A DNA stretch of 64,000 nucleotides, from contig MEHQ01001039.1 in NCBI GenBank assembly GCA_008828725.1, positions 153,213 to 217,212 on the forward strand, given 5' to 3'. Source of the DNA: Saccharina japonica (Eukaryota; Sar; Phaeophyceae; Laminariales; Laminariaceae). The notes below the pieces were generated by a model. It worked only from the letters and a program-made list of their open reading frames with translations. It searched no databases and was not told the origin of the DNA. The position numbers and the translations under genes are program-made. Below are positions 24,040 through 39,000 of the stretch, piece by piece (the first letter of the stretch is position 1; each line of letters opens with the position of its first letter).

Positions 24040-27000
24040 ATGGCTGTGCTGGGGGCCTTCTGCGATGATGGCAGGAGGGTGCCCGCGGTGACGGTATTCG
24101 GCTGGGACGACGTCCTCTGCCCCACTACGCACGCGAAGCTGGAGCGAAAGAAACGTGCCACGCAGCCGTTGGGGGTCTCGAGTAGTAAACAAGACCGCAA
24201 AGAGGTGAGACAGAGGGGGAGAGAGGAAAGGTGGGCAAGATACGATTTGATTGAAAAAACAGAAGACACACAGCAGCACCAGTACGTAGGTAGGGTACTA
24301 CGGCACAAGAAGCCCAATATTCTCGGGAACAAAAACAAACACGGATTTCTTCAGATGTACCCAAGGGGGAGAACAACAACACGTGATTCAGCAACCATTT
24401 CCCATCCTGCTCTGCTCCGCCCGACCTGTGGGATGCCTTCGTCGTGCGTCCTTGGCTTCTTGTTCCATCTGGCAAGTTCCATCGTCCGTCTGCCCTTGCT
24501 TGCTTCACCTCAACGACCAACAACCAAGACAACAACGCTTTGGCGCAAAATCGCCTTGTTGATTGAATACGAAAGTTCAGCAACGTGAGGCAGCAGGGCG
24601 CCGCCGAAACAAACAAATAATGCATGTATGACGAAGCTGGAAGACAAGAAGAGGGTCTCTGGACTTCAGTCATTCTTCCCGCGCAAAAAAACACTGAAAC
24701 ACGCAGCACCAGCACCAGCGTTTCACTTTTTTGGTCTCGTACTCGTACGTATCATCGTATCATACGTGTACACGACGATGCTACTCGTAGTTTCCGTCTC
24801 CAATTTTGTGTTTTTGGTGAATTGATGGTACGACGAGTGTTTGCGTTGCGTCGGGCCTTGTCAAGCGCGAACACTCTCTTTTTCTTTTTGGTGCAGCAGG
24901 AGACCACGCCGTTGCGTACGGGGCCGAGATTAGATATTTTAATGCAAGTCTAGCCATCCAGTGGATGGCTTGCATAATATATTCACCGCGCAGCGACCCT
25001 TTTTTGCGACGTCACACACCGCTCGCGCTGCGGCTTGGATGCCGTGCTGCTTTTTTTACTGCCTGCCTGCCTGCCGTGTTTCGTATTATTTTTTGTCGTC
25101 TTTTGTATTCTTCCTGATTTGTACTTTTTGTTGTTTGAAGCTTCGATCATGTCTTCGTATCAAACCTGGTATACTTTTTTTGGTACGTCGTATTCATATT
25201 TTTACCGCTGCTGCACTACAGCAGTTAATATGTGTACACGTCGCCTATTAATAGCCCTGCCGGCTCTCCTTGTAAAATATATTCCGAATCGAATATATTT
25301 GGGGTCTTTCGGGCAGCAACTACGACCACCCCCCCCCCAGACCAACTACTACAACATACAACACAGACAGCAAGAAAGAGCAGAGACAGGACAGCAAGCA
25401 GGCAATTGCGATGGTTGAAGTGATTGCTTTGAGTGTGTGAGCGGTGCGGGGGTGGTGCCCCTACGGGCGCTATGATACGAACGAGTGTTCTGCCTGGAGA
25501 TCTTGGGGTGCGCGCGCGCACAGGAAGAGCTATGATGATACTACTTACTGCACGTACGAAGGCATTTTTAGAGGGGACAGAGAGATCGAGATTGTGATAT
25601 CATAAATAGTGATCGTGTCGTCCAGAAAGAGAGAGGTGGGAGGGACACATACCAGCAGCAGCGGGTTTCTTTGTTCCGGGGGGGGAGAGAGCAAAAAGGA
25701 TCTTCCGGGTGCTCGGATGCCATGCCATGCAGTTTTTTTGTATACGTACGTATTCTACGATTGTACGTACGTATCGTATGATTGGTATCGCTGGTCCATG
25801 GAGTAGTATCTACAGGCGGTATACGATGATATCTCGATCTATCTGCTTGTGGAACGTTTCACCACATTGCGCTTATTTGTTCGTTCGTTTGTTCGCATCT
25901 GAAACTTATCTGAATAGCAAAGAAAGGGAAAGACGACGAGCTGCGTCAGGCGACAGAGAGATAGTACGAGTGTGCTGATAGACAATGTGATCCATGACGA
26001 CTAATCGTTGACTCGTTGACGAGTTGCACGAACGACCGAACATGCTGCAGCTGCTGCTGCTGCTGCAAATCCCCTAGTGCATTGCGCTTGCTTGTGGTCG
26101 TTGTTTTTCCTGCTTGTTGTGTACCTGGTATATATATATCTGGTACAGTAATACTACTCTGGCAGAGTGCCGGGGATGAATGCGGAGACTTGTTGGCAGC
26201 GCCTGCCTGCCTGTGCATCGTCAGTATTCGTTGTCTACTCCAGTCTACTGCTATACTGGTACCTGGTACACGACAACAGCAGAGTACGGTAATAGTATCG
26301 TATAAGTGCAGCTGCTGCTGTTGCTGTTGTATGAGTATGAAACGATTATCATCCCACAATAATAGTGGTAAATCACATCACATGTTGGTACTTTAAACAC
26401 TACTCGTACGCCCACACCAGTCCACACCAAGCAGCAGTACGGTTGTACTGCTGTACGTAGTAGTATGATGTGGTTCAAGGTCAGGGCAGAAGTCGAGTCG
26501 GTGCCGCGATGCCATTGGTTCGTGGAGGCGTGGCTAGTTTAGTTTTTGGTCGGAGAATTGAATGTTTTCGCCCGACAGGGGGCGGTGGGGGGGGGGGGGA
26601 TCAAACACCCTCACTGAGCACAACAGGTAAATACACTCTGTGTGCAGTGAAAGCTCTTCTTATTTATTTGTAATAGAAGCATATTTCATCATAAAAGCAG
26701 CATAATAAACAACAGCTGCCGTACCTATTAATAGCACCTTCACAGACGCTATGATATGATGAAGGAGGGTACATGATCGATCGGTTGCCCAGCCCAGGGT
26801 AACCCTTATTATTGACACTCTCCCTCTCTACTTGTAGTAGGAGTAGGAACTGTGTTCCGTCTCGAAAGGGATGCGAGGTCAATGTTCAAATGGCTATTGA
26901 TAAGGCAAGCAACAACATAGTACGCCCCCCCCCCCCTCTGCACGGCGGTATCTTTGGGACCTAACAGTACCTTCCGTGTACGGCTGTACGTGGACCTACC

Positions 27001-30000
27001 CGCTTCGTTTCAATACCATGGGGAACCAGGTAGACATGCTACAGTAGTAGTTTTTAGCGACGCACGCGATGCAAGCGTTTCTATAAACGAAACGTTTGGA
27101 GCGAGGGTCGAACTCACTCGTGTCCTCGCCGACGTCGAATACAATGTGAAGGCGTCACCTGCTACTGGGGTATCGGGGTAGAAAATGGACCGAATCCCCA
27201 GCCCAGGGTAAACCTTAGAACAGGCAGACGTAAGTAAAGTCACAACTAACTGAGGGTTTCTTTCCGGATCGCGCGCAAATAAAAACACCAACACCACCAC
27301 ACTGGTTGGCATTTTTAATCGATTTTCGTTCTTGCTGGGTGTTGCTGTTCCTGCTCCTGTTGTTGTTGTTGTTGTTGTTGGCGTTGGCGTTGGTGTGTGT
27401 GTGTGTGTGTGTGTGTTCTTCACATTAAACCTTCCTTTCTACCCGTCGACATCCAGCACACCCAGTGTCCGTGCCGATTCTTCACCCTAAAAAGGTACCA
27501 GTTCTGTGGTCACAAAACTACGACACAGAGATACTACGCTCAGCGCAGTAAGCAGAGCAGACAATGCAATGCCATATACGACAGGCAAGACCTGCCCTGC
27601 TAGCAATCCAGGTGCATGCAAGAGAAAAAAAGACAAAAAAGAAAAAAGCGAAAAGGAAAAAATAATAAAAAGTAAATATACTGAATCAAGGTGTGGTTTA
27701 TGCGGAACTACGTAAGTGGTGAGCGTGTAAGAGGGCAGTTGGTTGTCTCCTGCACTACTGTTGTCTATGCAGCGTCGGCTGTGGGTTCAGGGGTGGTTGC
27801 TGCCGTCCATTAATTATGTTCCTTCATTAATTCGCTCGGATAAAATCGCTCGGTACCCCCCACCTCCCTACTAACTACAATATAAATTACAGTAGATGCC
27901 CCAACATCCTTTTTCATACCTTGACCTGCCTTGACCACTCTGTTTATAATACTATGTACCAGGTGCTCCAGGGTACTCCATCAATCAGGGTATGATACGG
28001 GTATTATTTCATTTCGTTAAATTATTATTCTATACCTGGTACGTACTTGGTACTTGTTTTACGTTATACCGGGTACTAACAACTAACAACAGCAGTGTGC
28101 GTTCCAGAAGACAAGAAGAAAGCAAGCAGCAGAGGCGATTAATACCTACCTTTCACGTGCTGACGAAGTCTTCCCTGCTGCCGTTGTGGTCCACATTACA
28201 TTGATTGTTGTTTCTTCTGGTTGCTGGCTCCTACCTACGACATTGAAGTAGAGCAGTAGCTCGTGCCTGGTAACTCGTATTAATAGTAGCAGTAGTAGTA
28301 GTAGTAGTATTAATAGTAATAGTAGTAGTATAAGTAGTACAGCAGTAGTAGTACAGTAGTACTACAGCAGGAGTAGTAGCAGCAGTGGTACCAGTATTAA
28401 TGTACTGGCATTAATAGTACATAATTCATATAGTATACTATTGACAGCATTCACATTGACAACATTAACATTGATTATTTGATTATCTCGCAGCTGTGTT
28501 GCTGCTGCTGCTGATGATGACGATGACGATGGTGTTGCATTTGATGAATAGATGTGCTGCTCTTGATCCGTACGGCGGTGGTGGTCGTAGTGGTAGTGGT
28601 GGGTGCAGCCGGTGTTTCCGAAGCAGACGGCACCGATGACTCTAGGATGAAGAATCGGCACGGACACTGCTGGGTGTGCTGGATGTCGACGGGTAGAAAG
28701 GAAGGTTTAATGTGAAGAACACACACACACTCCTGCTGCTCTTTGTTCTTGCGTTTTATGTTATGGTGCGCAGTATTAATATTAATAGTAGTACTTTGAG
28801 TACACCAGTATTGTTGTTGTTGTTGTTATCTTCACATTAAACTCGTTTCAGTTGCTAATCCCTATAGTCTGATCTAGCAAGATCACGGCCCGTGGTCACA
28901 AAAGTGCTAGAGCCATCAGAGAATCCTAAAGAACACGTACACTTAGCAGGGAAAGGATACACAAGTCCGAAGAGGTACACCTAAAATCCCTACAGCATGT
29001 TATGCGTGTCCAAAACTGAACTACACGCCCGCAATCTCCATTCGACTACAGCAGCAACGCCCCCCCCCCCCCCCTCCCACTCTTTACCAATGAATTTGCC
29101 GACTACAGCGTAACTACTGTCTGAAGTGCTGTCTGTACAAAAACACACGGTAGGCGTGGGAACAAGATGGAGCACGCAGCTGCTGTCTGAAGTGCTGCCG
29201 GAATGACAGTCCGCGGGCACACAGTGAAAAAGAACAGCCAACCAAAGCCATCACGTCAATTGACAATTGCCCGAATCTATCCTGAACGTCTGTGTTAGGC
29301 ACAGCATTATAAACATCGACACTGATTAGGAATCGTTCCACATTGAAGGGGTCTTCCACGATCAGGCACACAATGAAGGCACCCGGGGTGTCCGCGCCAT
29401 CTCTGCCGCGTCTCTCTACAAAACCAGTGTCATCCACACAGACCCAACAACGAAATTCAGGGGAAAAAACGAAAAAAACAAAAATGATTGTCCGTTCGTC
29501 ACGGGTCGATGTCGTCCGTGCTCCGGATGGCTGCTCCGCGCTGCTGTGCTGCTGCTACGGCGTGCTGCTGTGATCCGGCGCGCCGCTCCGGTGCCACTTG
29601 GCCAGTCCTAGCACGACCACACTCGACCTGCTCCGTCCGTACTCGTATATAGTAGTTATATACCAGGTCCGAAGTTTAGATCTTCGTAGATGACACTGCA
29701 AGAGCAAGCGTGATGGACACATATTATACATGGTTTATTTTGTGGACAGCCGCTCGCTGCTGCTGCTGCATGCTGCAGTGGACAGACAGTCAGGCAGGCA
29801 GGCACAGGGAGCGTCGTTTTGTATTCAGTATGCATGCAGCTGTGGACTGTGGACAGACAGTCAGCCAGGCAGGCAGGCGCAGGCAGCATCGTTTTTTATT
29901 CAGTACCCTACCCAGTACCAGGCACCTGGTATGTTTTATGAAATGATAATATGTACCGTATGTATACGAACATGTTTCACGCACAGGGGTCAATATGCAT

Positions 30001-33000
30001 GCAGCAGTGGACAGACAGACAGACCGTCAGGCAGGCAGGCACAGGCAGCATCGTTTTTTATTCAATACTCTACCCAGTACCAGGCACCTGGTATGCTTTA
30101 TGAAGTGATATGTATTCGAATTCGAACATATTTCACGCACAGAGGTCAGTCAGCAGATACTAACTGTGGGTACCGCTATTTAAGAGAGGTTGTGGTGCAG
30201 GCCGAAAACCCTCTCTTATCCACAGTGGGAACTATATAGGTTTAGTGTAGGCAGGTCCAGCCGATTTGGACTATTTCGGGGGACCATAACAAATAGGACC
30301 TATGGTACACACTAAAAAACTACCAGGTATACTGTACGTTTCTCTATTTTTACTACTAATATTTGGTCCTATTTACTATGGTCCTCCGTAAATATTCTCT
30401 CAACGTACCCTCTCTTCTAAGTCGGTGTACCCACTACTACTGCACTTGAAAGCATTTGCCACTATCATGCTTATCTTATCATACTAACAATGGAGCGCAA
30501 CAACAACTAACTATAATACAAGCAAATCAGTAGAAACTACATACTGCAGTATATAGAAGTACCGTCTCTGCCTGTCTGTGTGGGTTTTTGTTGGTTTTGC
30601 GACGAAGAGCTCTCTATTTCTCTGTGCGTTATTCTGTCGGTCGGTGCGAGTTGTCGTGGGTCGCCTCACATTTTTTTTCAACATTTTTTTTTATTCCTTT
30701 TGCCATCGGAAGACGCTCGTTCCAACCACACCGCCCAAATAGAAAAGGGAATCCAAGTTCGTCAACTCCGAGACATTGGAAGGTGTTGCCAATAAGGCCT
30801 GAGGCCTGAATCGTATATACGTACTTGACGAAAATAGACCTAACCTGTGGCCTCCTTTCTTTATGAATAACTCTACTGTACTGACTACTTCACCAGTCAA
30901 ATCTAAAAGGGTGACGTGTACGTAGTTACCAAGTATATCCAGGTGACGGAATTTTATTTTTTTGCCAAAATTGTGTTTTTCCTGATGAAGAGACCGACAC
31001 ACTCAATTACAGATGCTTCAAAACCACCAGGCTACCTGGTACGTACTGCCAGGTACGTATAATATATACCAGGTATACAACATCTCTGAGGAATAAATCC
31101 TCCGACTATTATCGTGTTCTTCCCCACTTATACCAGCATCTGTCCAATCCTTTACTATACCCTTCTTCCGTCCGACTCTTCCTATATGATTCCCTACTCA
31201 GCATCTATGTGCCAACCCCTCGCCATGCTCGTAGGCAGCAGCCCCCCCCCCCCTCCCCTCCTGTCATTTCCTCCCTGTGTTACGGAGGACCATAGTAAAT
31301 AGGACCACATATTGTTATTAATAGTAAAAATAGGAAAATCTATGGGTTTTTGTGTTTACCGTAGGTCCTTTTTACTATGGTCTCCGGTAATGGTGGCTTG
31401 ACCGTCCATTAGGGCGAGAGCTTGTACCGGTGTAGTCGACGTGAGATCCCGACCTGAGTTTTTTTTTTCAAACATTTGTTAAAAAGGCGGTCCTTCACGG
31501 GTCGCCGGGACTGCCCCCCCCCCCCCCTCCCCCTTTGCCCAATGTGGTGGCAAAAAACTCCCTTGTGTGGAGACATTGAACAATGTAGCGCGCCATTCGC
31601 AGGTGTACCGAGTTGGGAGGTTTTCGACCCCCTTGTGGCGATCGCTCGTAGTTGTTCAATGTCCCCACAACGATTTCATTACGCACATATTGTGTGATAG
31701 AGGGGGGTCCCGGCCAGCTGTGTCTCTGTGTGTGTTTTTTTTTTCAATCGCAGATGGCTTTCTTGACCATGGATCCCCAATGCCTTCCTTCCTCAGATCA
31801 ACGCTCGTCGCTATTTATATACATGGCTGGTCGATACGCTCGCTGCCTTCCCTACCGAGACGCCCCAAAGCTTTCCACCGCAACAGCAGTAGTGACTTAT
31901 TATCAATAGGCTCGTCGATGGACGCAAGCATGTCCAGATCGAGCGTACGTAGTGGTTGCGCTTTCGCGCCCCAGAAGTGGACGTGGCTGGACCATCTTCG
32001 GTCAGCACTGCCGGCACTCTCAAGTGAACCCCCGCTTCGGGGTCCCTACAGCAGGTTATTTTTACTCAAACATCATTCATCTAGGAATTCTGAAACCATC
32101 ACCGCCGTACGTATTTATATGGCACTGCGTAATCACGCGAGACACGTACCCGCTCAAGACGAATTTCGAATTTCCAAGCTGAGTGTCTCGACAACGAGAA
32201 GAAAACACCGAGCAATGCGATGCGCCTATAGAATTTTCTCCTGAAGACCTGTCTTAAGGGCCCATATTAACGGGAATGGTCAAATGACTAAGGCAAGCAA
32301 AAAATGAGTACGCCCCCCCCCCCCCAACATTTTGGTGGTATGTGTTGGGCTAGGTGAGCTCAGGGGTCTATGCAGCACCCCAAAAATTGGCGTCGTCGGC
32401 ATGATTTTTGTTGTTGTTGTTGTTGTTGTTGTGCCTCGCGGTCGCTGGTTCGATTCTCGGCTTCCGCATTTAACCACTTCCAAGCATAAGAAAAGGGAAT
32501 GGTACTCGTACTACTGTTCCCATGCCGAGAATCGCTTAAAACTACTCTCTCACGCCAATTTGCAACGACAAAACCAGCTTGACGTTGGCGCCCCCGACCC
32601 TGTCAATACGGGCACAATTCGGTAGTCGATATTCTACACCAATATATAGGTGTTCAAAAAGCATGCCGCCGTTCCAAGGGGAGAGGGCTGCTGGGCGGGG
32701 GCGGGGGGGGGTAGTCTAATCGGTTATTAGTTTTTTTTACCAGTACCTTCGGTATTTGGTACATTAATAGTGCGTTCGGGATTGGAGGTCCCTTATGTAC
32801 GAACGCCCCTTGTCAGACATGGTACCGGGTCCCTTACAGTCAGTATACGTGGTGGGAAAAAATGGGGGTCAGAAAGTTGAGGTCGCCTATACCAGATACC
32901 GGTATACCGTTTCCCCTTATCGCGGGGTCCCTTAAAAGGGGCTAACTGCTGTATCCCTAAAAGGGGCTACCTACCTATATACCATATCATCAAATTATGC

Positions 33001-36000
33001 TGGAAGAAAATCGGCTCGGAAGATCACCCCAGGGGGACGGTGTGTGATGGTGCACAGCGTTTCAGCGCGCACGTACGTTCACACAGACCAAGAAGGAAGG
33101 GAGTATCCCTAGATCTGTGATGAACGATTACGGAATGCTCACACATTTGTTCCATTTGCCATCTGATACGAATCAACGTGCAGCGCTTATTCCAATCATA
33201 TGTACCATCCCCATATTATATGTTTTGAAGGGTAACTTGTGCCAGTAGAATCCAATGGCTTCAAACATGGAACGCTGTTATCAATCATACCAATCAGACC
33301 TGAGTACCTGGTACTTGACAACAGTACGTATACCGTTATTGTTATTTTGAGATATGATACGTACATAGATCATGGTGCAGAAAAAAAACAAAAAAACAGC
33401 TGTGTGAGATGGAGGATTTCGTCGAAACTCACAAAAACTCATACCAAAATTTGAAAAATTAAAAACGACAGCTGTGAGATCGAGGATTTCGTCGAAACTC
33501 ATCTTTGCAAGCTGTGTTTGACATTATATACTACTACGGTTTCATATGCCCCCATGTAGGATACACATCTCGTATACTGCTGTATGAGGAGAACAAAATC
33601 TGAAGGTATAGAATTCAACAAGTCACCACAATCCAAACCGCTTTTAGAAAACCCCTTACTATAGTTATCCTTAGTGACTCCGACAATTCCGAAGGGCTAC
33701 GTAATCATAATAATAAACGAAGTATGATATAATACTTATTTGCAAGCTGTGCGTCATACATACTGTACTATGCTTCGATCGCACGTGCTACTACTGTAAA
33801 TACGAGTTTCGTTCTTACATGATACTATCAACAAGATGCGTCTTATACACAGGCTATACTAAATAATAAGGCGCACATTATCCGTCTCCGGAAGCAAAAA
33901 CAGCCGTTTACAGTATTAATAGTAATAGTTATTATTACTACTGTAGTGTGTATACTTTGAAGTATATATATATTGCCGCGGAGGACACAGACAGATAGAT
34001 AGATGGACAGCTCAGAATAACGACTTGCAGACTTACCGGTGAGGAGCGAGGATAATAAATGATATTAATACTGAGGGATGATGTACCGGTAACCCCTCTG
34101 GGACCCCTTTCAAGGGCCATAAGGGCTGTAAGGGATAGAAGGGATAGCGACGAACCGACGATAGCTTTTGGTATTATCAACCGTCCACGAGCAGCGTGAG
34201 CGAGCGCCCATTCAGTAGTACGGGTACAGCAGAGTTAGTACACCTGATAAGAAACAGGCTAATAAGAAAGGCAGTCAGAGGCTTAAGAGGAAACTAAGAA
34301 ATTCGGGAGTCGTTATCTTGAAATTCGTGTAGAAAAAAGCACCCTCTCTCATAGAAATCCATCCAGCCTGGACCAGATTTCCTGTTTCTTATGAAGGTGT
34401 CCTGTACTGAGTACTGACTGCTGTATAGGATCGTGTTGTCCCCGTGCCCGTACGACTCCTTGCATTGCAACCATTGTACATAAGTAACTCGGACACCAAT
34501 TTGTGCATATGACCCCCCAACCACACGGTGGCCTTCGCTACACGAGTATCATACGAGTAGTCGTAAACGTTTTTTCGTTACATAGTGAAATTCTTCGCTA
34601 TAAATCGTAACTTTTCCTTCGCTGTAAGTCTTACCCGTCGCTGCTATTAATAGACAGACGACGAGTAGTGATTTTTTTTATCGTTCATTACATCCTTCGC
34701 TATGTATTATATAATCGTGATTTTTTTTTAATCGGTTATCGTCCTTTTCTCCCTCCTTCGATTTGAAAAGCACACGATCGTATTTAGCGAAGGATGTAAT
34801 TAACGATAAAACATCACACAAGGAGATATTTTTTTTCGATTACAGCGAAGGGTATATATAATTAATATAATTAACGATTAAAAGTCACGATTATAGCGAA
34901 GGGTAGGCACCGCGTGGTTGTTTTTTTTTTTTGTAATTTTCCCCTCAGAAATCCCAAGAAGGACGTTTTTCACAGTGTGTATATATACAAGTATACCAGG
35001 TACGTGGTTTGGTGTCATATATATATATGTACCTATCGTATACCAGGTATACCTGAATCAGATCGACATAGTCACCACGCGTCCGAGGTGGTAGTGGTAG
35101 CTGTTATAAGGCTTAGATTGGATAGGTAATTGGCGAACCTCATACCAGTAGCCCAACAGACTATGACTCATTCCTCAATAAATGGCGTCGACGGCAGGAC
35201 ACGAACCTGCCCGTGAAATCACAAGGGATTCGTCGACGGCAGGACAGGAAGCTGCGCGTGAAATCACAATGGATTCCGTGTCCTGCCGTCGACACCATTT
35301 GTTAAGGCATTATTATTAATAGTCCGTTGGGTTATGTACTGCCTTAACAAATGGCGTCGACAACAGGACATGGGTTGTTGTAGTGCATACTTGCAGCGCT
35401 CTGCTGTTGCCACGAGAGCGACGGGTGAAATCGACACACGGCACATATTTCGTATTTTGTGGGAAGTGTTGCCCATCCGCTGGAGGATATATAGAAATCC
35501 GAAAAAAATATATAGAAAAACCTAACAAGACAAAACAAACGCTGCGAAGTATATGCTACATATGATTCTGTGTTTCTGTTTGTTTGTTGTCGTCGCTGCT
35601 TCTGCTGCCGAATATGATACCAGTATAGTCTAGCCTTTATTACGCCCACCATCAACTTGGTGTTGCTGGAGCGCACTTTGCGGCCACAACGCTCCCAAGA
35701 GACTGCTGTACGTACATATGATATCATATTTAGAGGTACAACTTGGGTACAATTAAATTTTAATAGTGTTACCGCCGTGTGTGTCATACCCCGCGCATAC
35801 CGGTACCTCGTACGTACGTACGTACGTACGTACGTACGTACGTACGTAGATGTAGTTCTATCAGTTTTTATCAGGAGCAGCTGCTGCACACAATGCGACG
35901 CGAGTCGGCGAGAGAAGAACGTGTTGAACCCTCCTTCTCCCGATATAATTGCAAGGCACGTACCGCACATATATAGTACGTAGTGGGGAGGGGGGAGAAG

Positions 36001-39000
36001 AGCTTACCATGCGACCCCGGGTCTGAGTTATACCAGGTATTTGGACTTTTTGAATTATTTACGTAGCTTCGGGTTTTTGTTCTCCTCGTACAGCAGTATA
36101 CGAGATGTATGTGTATCCTGCATGAGACCATATAAACCCCGTAGGACGCACGATCGCAGTATCACACTCAGCTTACAGATATGGGTTTCGGCGAAATACT
36201 CAATCTCACAGCTCTTGTTTAATTTATTTTTATTTTTATAGATATATAAAAGTCCGACTATTCTTACTATCAATATGAGGGAGCAGGAGCAAGAAGGTCG
36301 AAGAGCGTAGATATAAATAAATAGGATGGAAAAAACAACAACAAAAAAACGCCCAGGGTACTCCAATACAGACGGTATACTATTAATAGGTATATAATAT
36401 AGATATGGATATGGAATCTCCGTGAAAATAAATCCGACCTCCTCGTACCTGAGACCTGAGACCTTGTGTCGCACATTAGCGCAGCAACATCAGCGATACA
36501 TCGTATATTATTAAAAAAAAAAAAAAAAAAAACAGCTGTGAGATCGAGGATTTCGTCGAAACTCATCTTATACATCCATACGCACTGTCTGTAGGCTACG
36601 ACGTATCTATCATTATATCTTCGCAATCGTTATATCCAGCATGGCATTATTTGCCACTTCGCCACATTGCCAATTGAGACGGAAAATACTTGTGTGCGCA
36701 TTTTTACGTCCATTGAGACGGAAACTATATCATATTTAAAAAATTAATAGTAGTACTGGTGGTGCAATACTGGTGCATACATAATACGCGTTGCTTTCGA
36801 TGCTGTCATATACCTGGTATACGATGGGTTTTCTTCGCTGCTTGCAGGATGTTGGTTCTTCGGTGCAACACTTGCAGGCTTGCAGGGGGGGGGTGCAAGG
36901 TGCAAGGTGCAAGGTGCAAGCTATTGAATAGTGTGAAAATGGTGAACCTCTTGACGCTGCTCTTTGTTGCCGTTTCGGTGACAATAAGTGGACGGCTTCG
37001 ATGACAGAGCACAGAAAATTTCCGATTCAGATTTTAACCCTAACCGTGAGATACTTCGTACAGCAGTATTCGAACACGCGCACGTATATATCAAACCAGG
37101 TATTATATTTGTACGTATGATATATATGATACGTGCTGTCTATTGTGCATGGATAAATTCCAATTCCTGTTTTTTCCTCGTTAAGATTTACCGGTATATA
37201 CCTGGTAAATACATATGATATGATACTGGCAACTGCCTTAGCGACACACTTAACCATTATCCACTCATATGATATGTTTATCATCGATCATGGATGAAAT
37301 CTCGCCCCTTTGGTGTTGGACGTTAAGGGCCTTCCTTTATTATTGGAGAGCTTTTTTTTTCCCCAGAATTTCCACAACGTTCGGGATTTTTTTTAGAACT
37401 TCTTCGTATCAAGATCGTACGGAGGCGTTGTGTCACGATTTGCGAAATTTAACAGAGGGCAAAACTCACTCAAGTTAAATGTCACATTTTTTGGGGAAAC
37501 AACATGAGGTAAATCTGGAAAGAAACAAAAAACAATGCGCGAAATAAAACGTGGAAAACATGGAAATTTCGGACACAAAGTCTTTCGATAATAACCCCCC
37601 AAGTGCCCGCCACAGGTACGTACTATTAATAGACACTGTTGCTATACCTCGTACAATATATAGGTTTTTGTGTCTACCCTAGGTCCCCTATTTACTACCA
37701 AGTATTTACTATGGTCCTCCGTAATAGATGGCCAATACCTGGTATGGTATATCATGATCTGTGCGAGGTGTGGAAAAGTTTGGAAGATCAGGACAAAAGA
37801 GAGTCCTCCAATAATAACGGCCTTTACTACGATGTACCGTATCAACCAACTGCTGTCGGGTGCGACCGAAGAGCGGGACGAGTGTTGTTATATCATGCTG
37901 CGAGCGTGTCGTGGATCTTCTTTTGCACTGCTGCTGCTGCTGCTTCTGCTGTTGCTGCTGCTGCTGCTGCTGCTTCTGCTCTGCTGTTGTTGTTGCTGCT
38001 GCTGCTGCTGCTGCCCTAGGTAGTGCCGTCGCTATCGGAGACTTTTTGTTCCAGAATTTCCAGATTATAAGCGGTGTTTTTTTTTTCGCGCAGTTTTTTC
38101 TAATCTTCCACGAGATGTTCCTGATTTTTCTTTCTCCTAATACATATTCATATTTGAAATTTAACGTTCCTGATATTTTTGCCCTCTCATGTTACATTTC
38201 ACATATTTCACAAATCTGCAGATTCTGGAAAAAGAAAACTTCTCCGAGAATAACGGGTCTCTTACCATCCCCTATATACCCCCACCGCCCGTGCTGTGTC
38301 CTGTGGCGGATAGATACCGCCTGAAATCGTGTATTTTCGTCGTTTTTCCCCTCTCCTATGTAAAAGTGGAGGTCCCCCTACAAGGCGGTATCCCGATAGA
38401 AGGCGGTCAAAATCGCTCGGTGTGACTGGGGAATTGCACCTCAGAACCTGGAATGAATAAGGCGGCTTCCCTCTATAATGCGGTCATATGTATTTTGCTC
38501 TCTGGGACACCGCCGCCTTACTGGGGGACCCCTACTGTCATCCCAAAGAGGTCGTTATAGTTCTCGTGGGACCTTAGAGGGGAATATCGACGATACGAAA
38601 AAGGGGCGGTGTCAGCAACAGCGACTGCGTGATCGGGGGGGGGGGGTGATATAAATCGGTGTCCGAGTTACGATGCAAGGAAAATGCAAGGCTAAAGTAA
38701 GCAAAAGCAAGGCCAAAAAAGCAAGGCAAAAACGCAAGGCAAAAAAACAAGGCAAAAACGCAAGGCCAAAAAAGTAAGGCCAAAAAACTAAGGCAAAAAC
38801 AAGGAGTCGAATGGCGCACGGGGGCGCAACACGATCCTGTCCGTACTTCTGGGGCGCTCGCGCTGCTCGTAGATGACACCACCAAGTTAATGTTTTTTTT
38901 GTAGCTCTCTCGAGGTCACAACCGGGTATAGTGTACGTACTATTTTGCTGTAAGCCGCCTACTAACTGCGTGAGCGTGGCGGGGAGTCTCACAACAATGT

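Noticed and set aside
26954-27181. Apparent protein similarity between frames at 27.0 kb and 40.1 kb (YVDLPASFQY)
   Set aside because: The similarity is due to two copies of the same SINE-like DNA repeat, which also diverge by frameshifts.
27397-27603. Cys/His-rich frame shared with 28.7 kb and 42.3 kb
   Set aside because: The sharing reflects the AC-tailed retroposon. The frames are short, differ in ending and have no zinc-finger spacing.
31567-32244. 225-residue plus-strand open frame
   Set aside because: It has no family resemblance and lies in the repeat-filled proposed intron; the composition is that of noncoding DNA.
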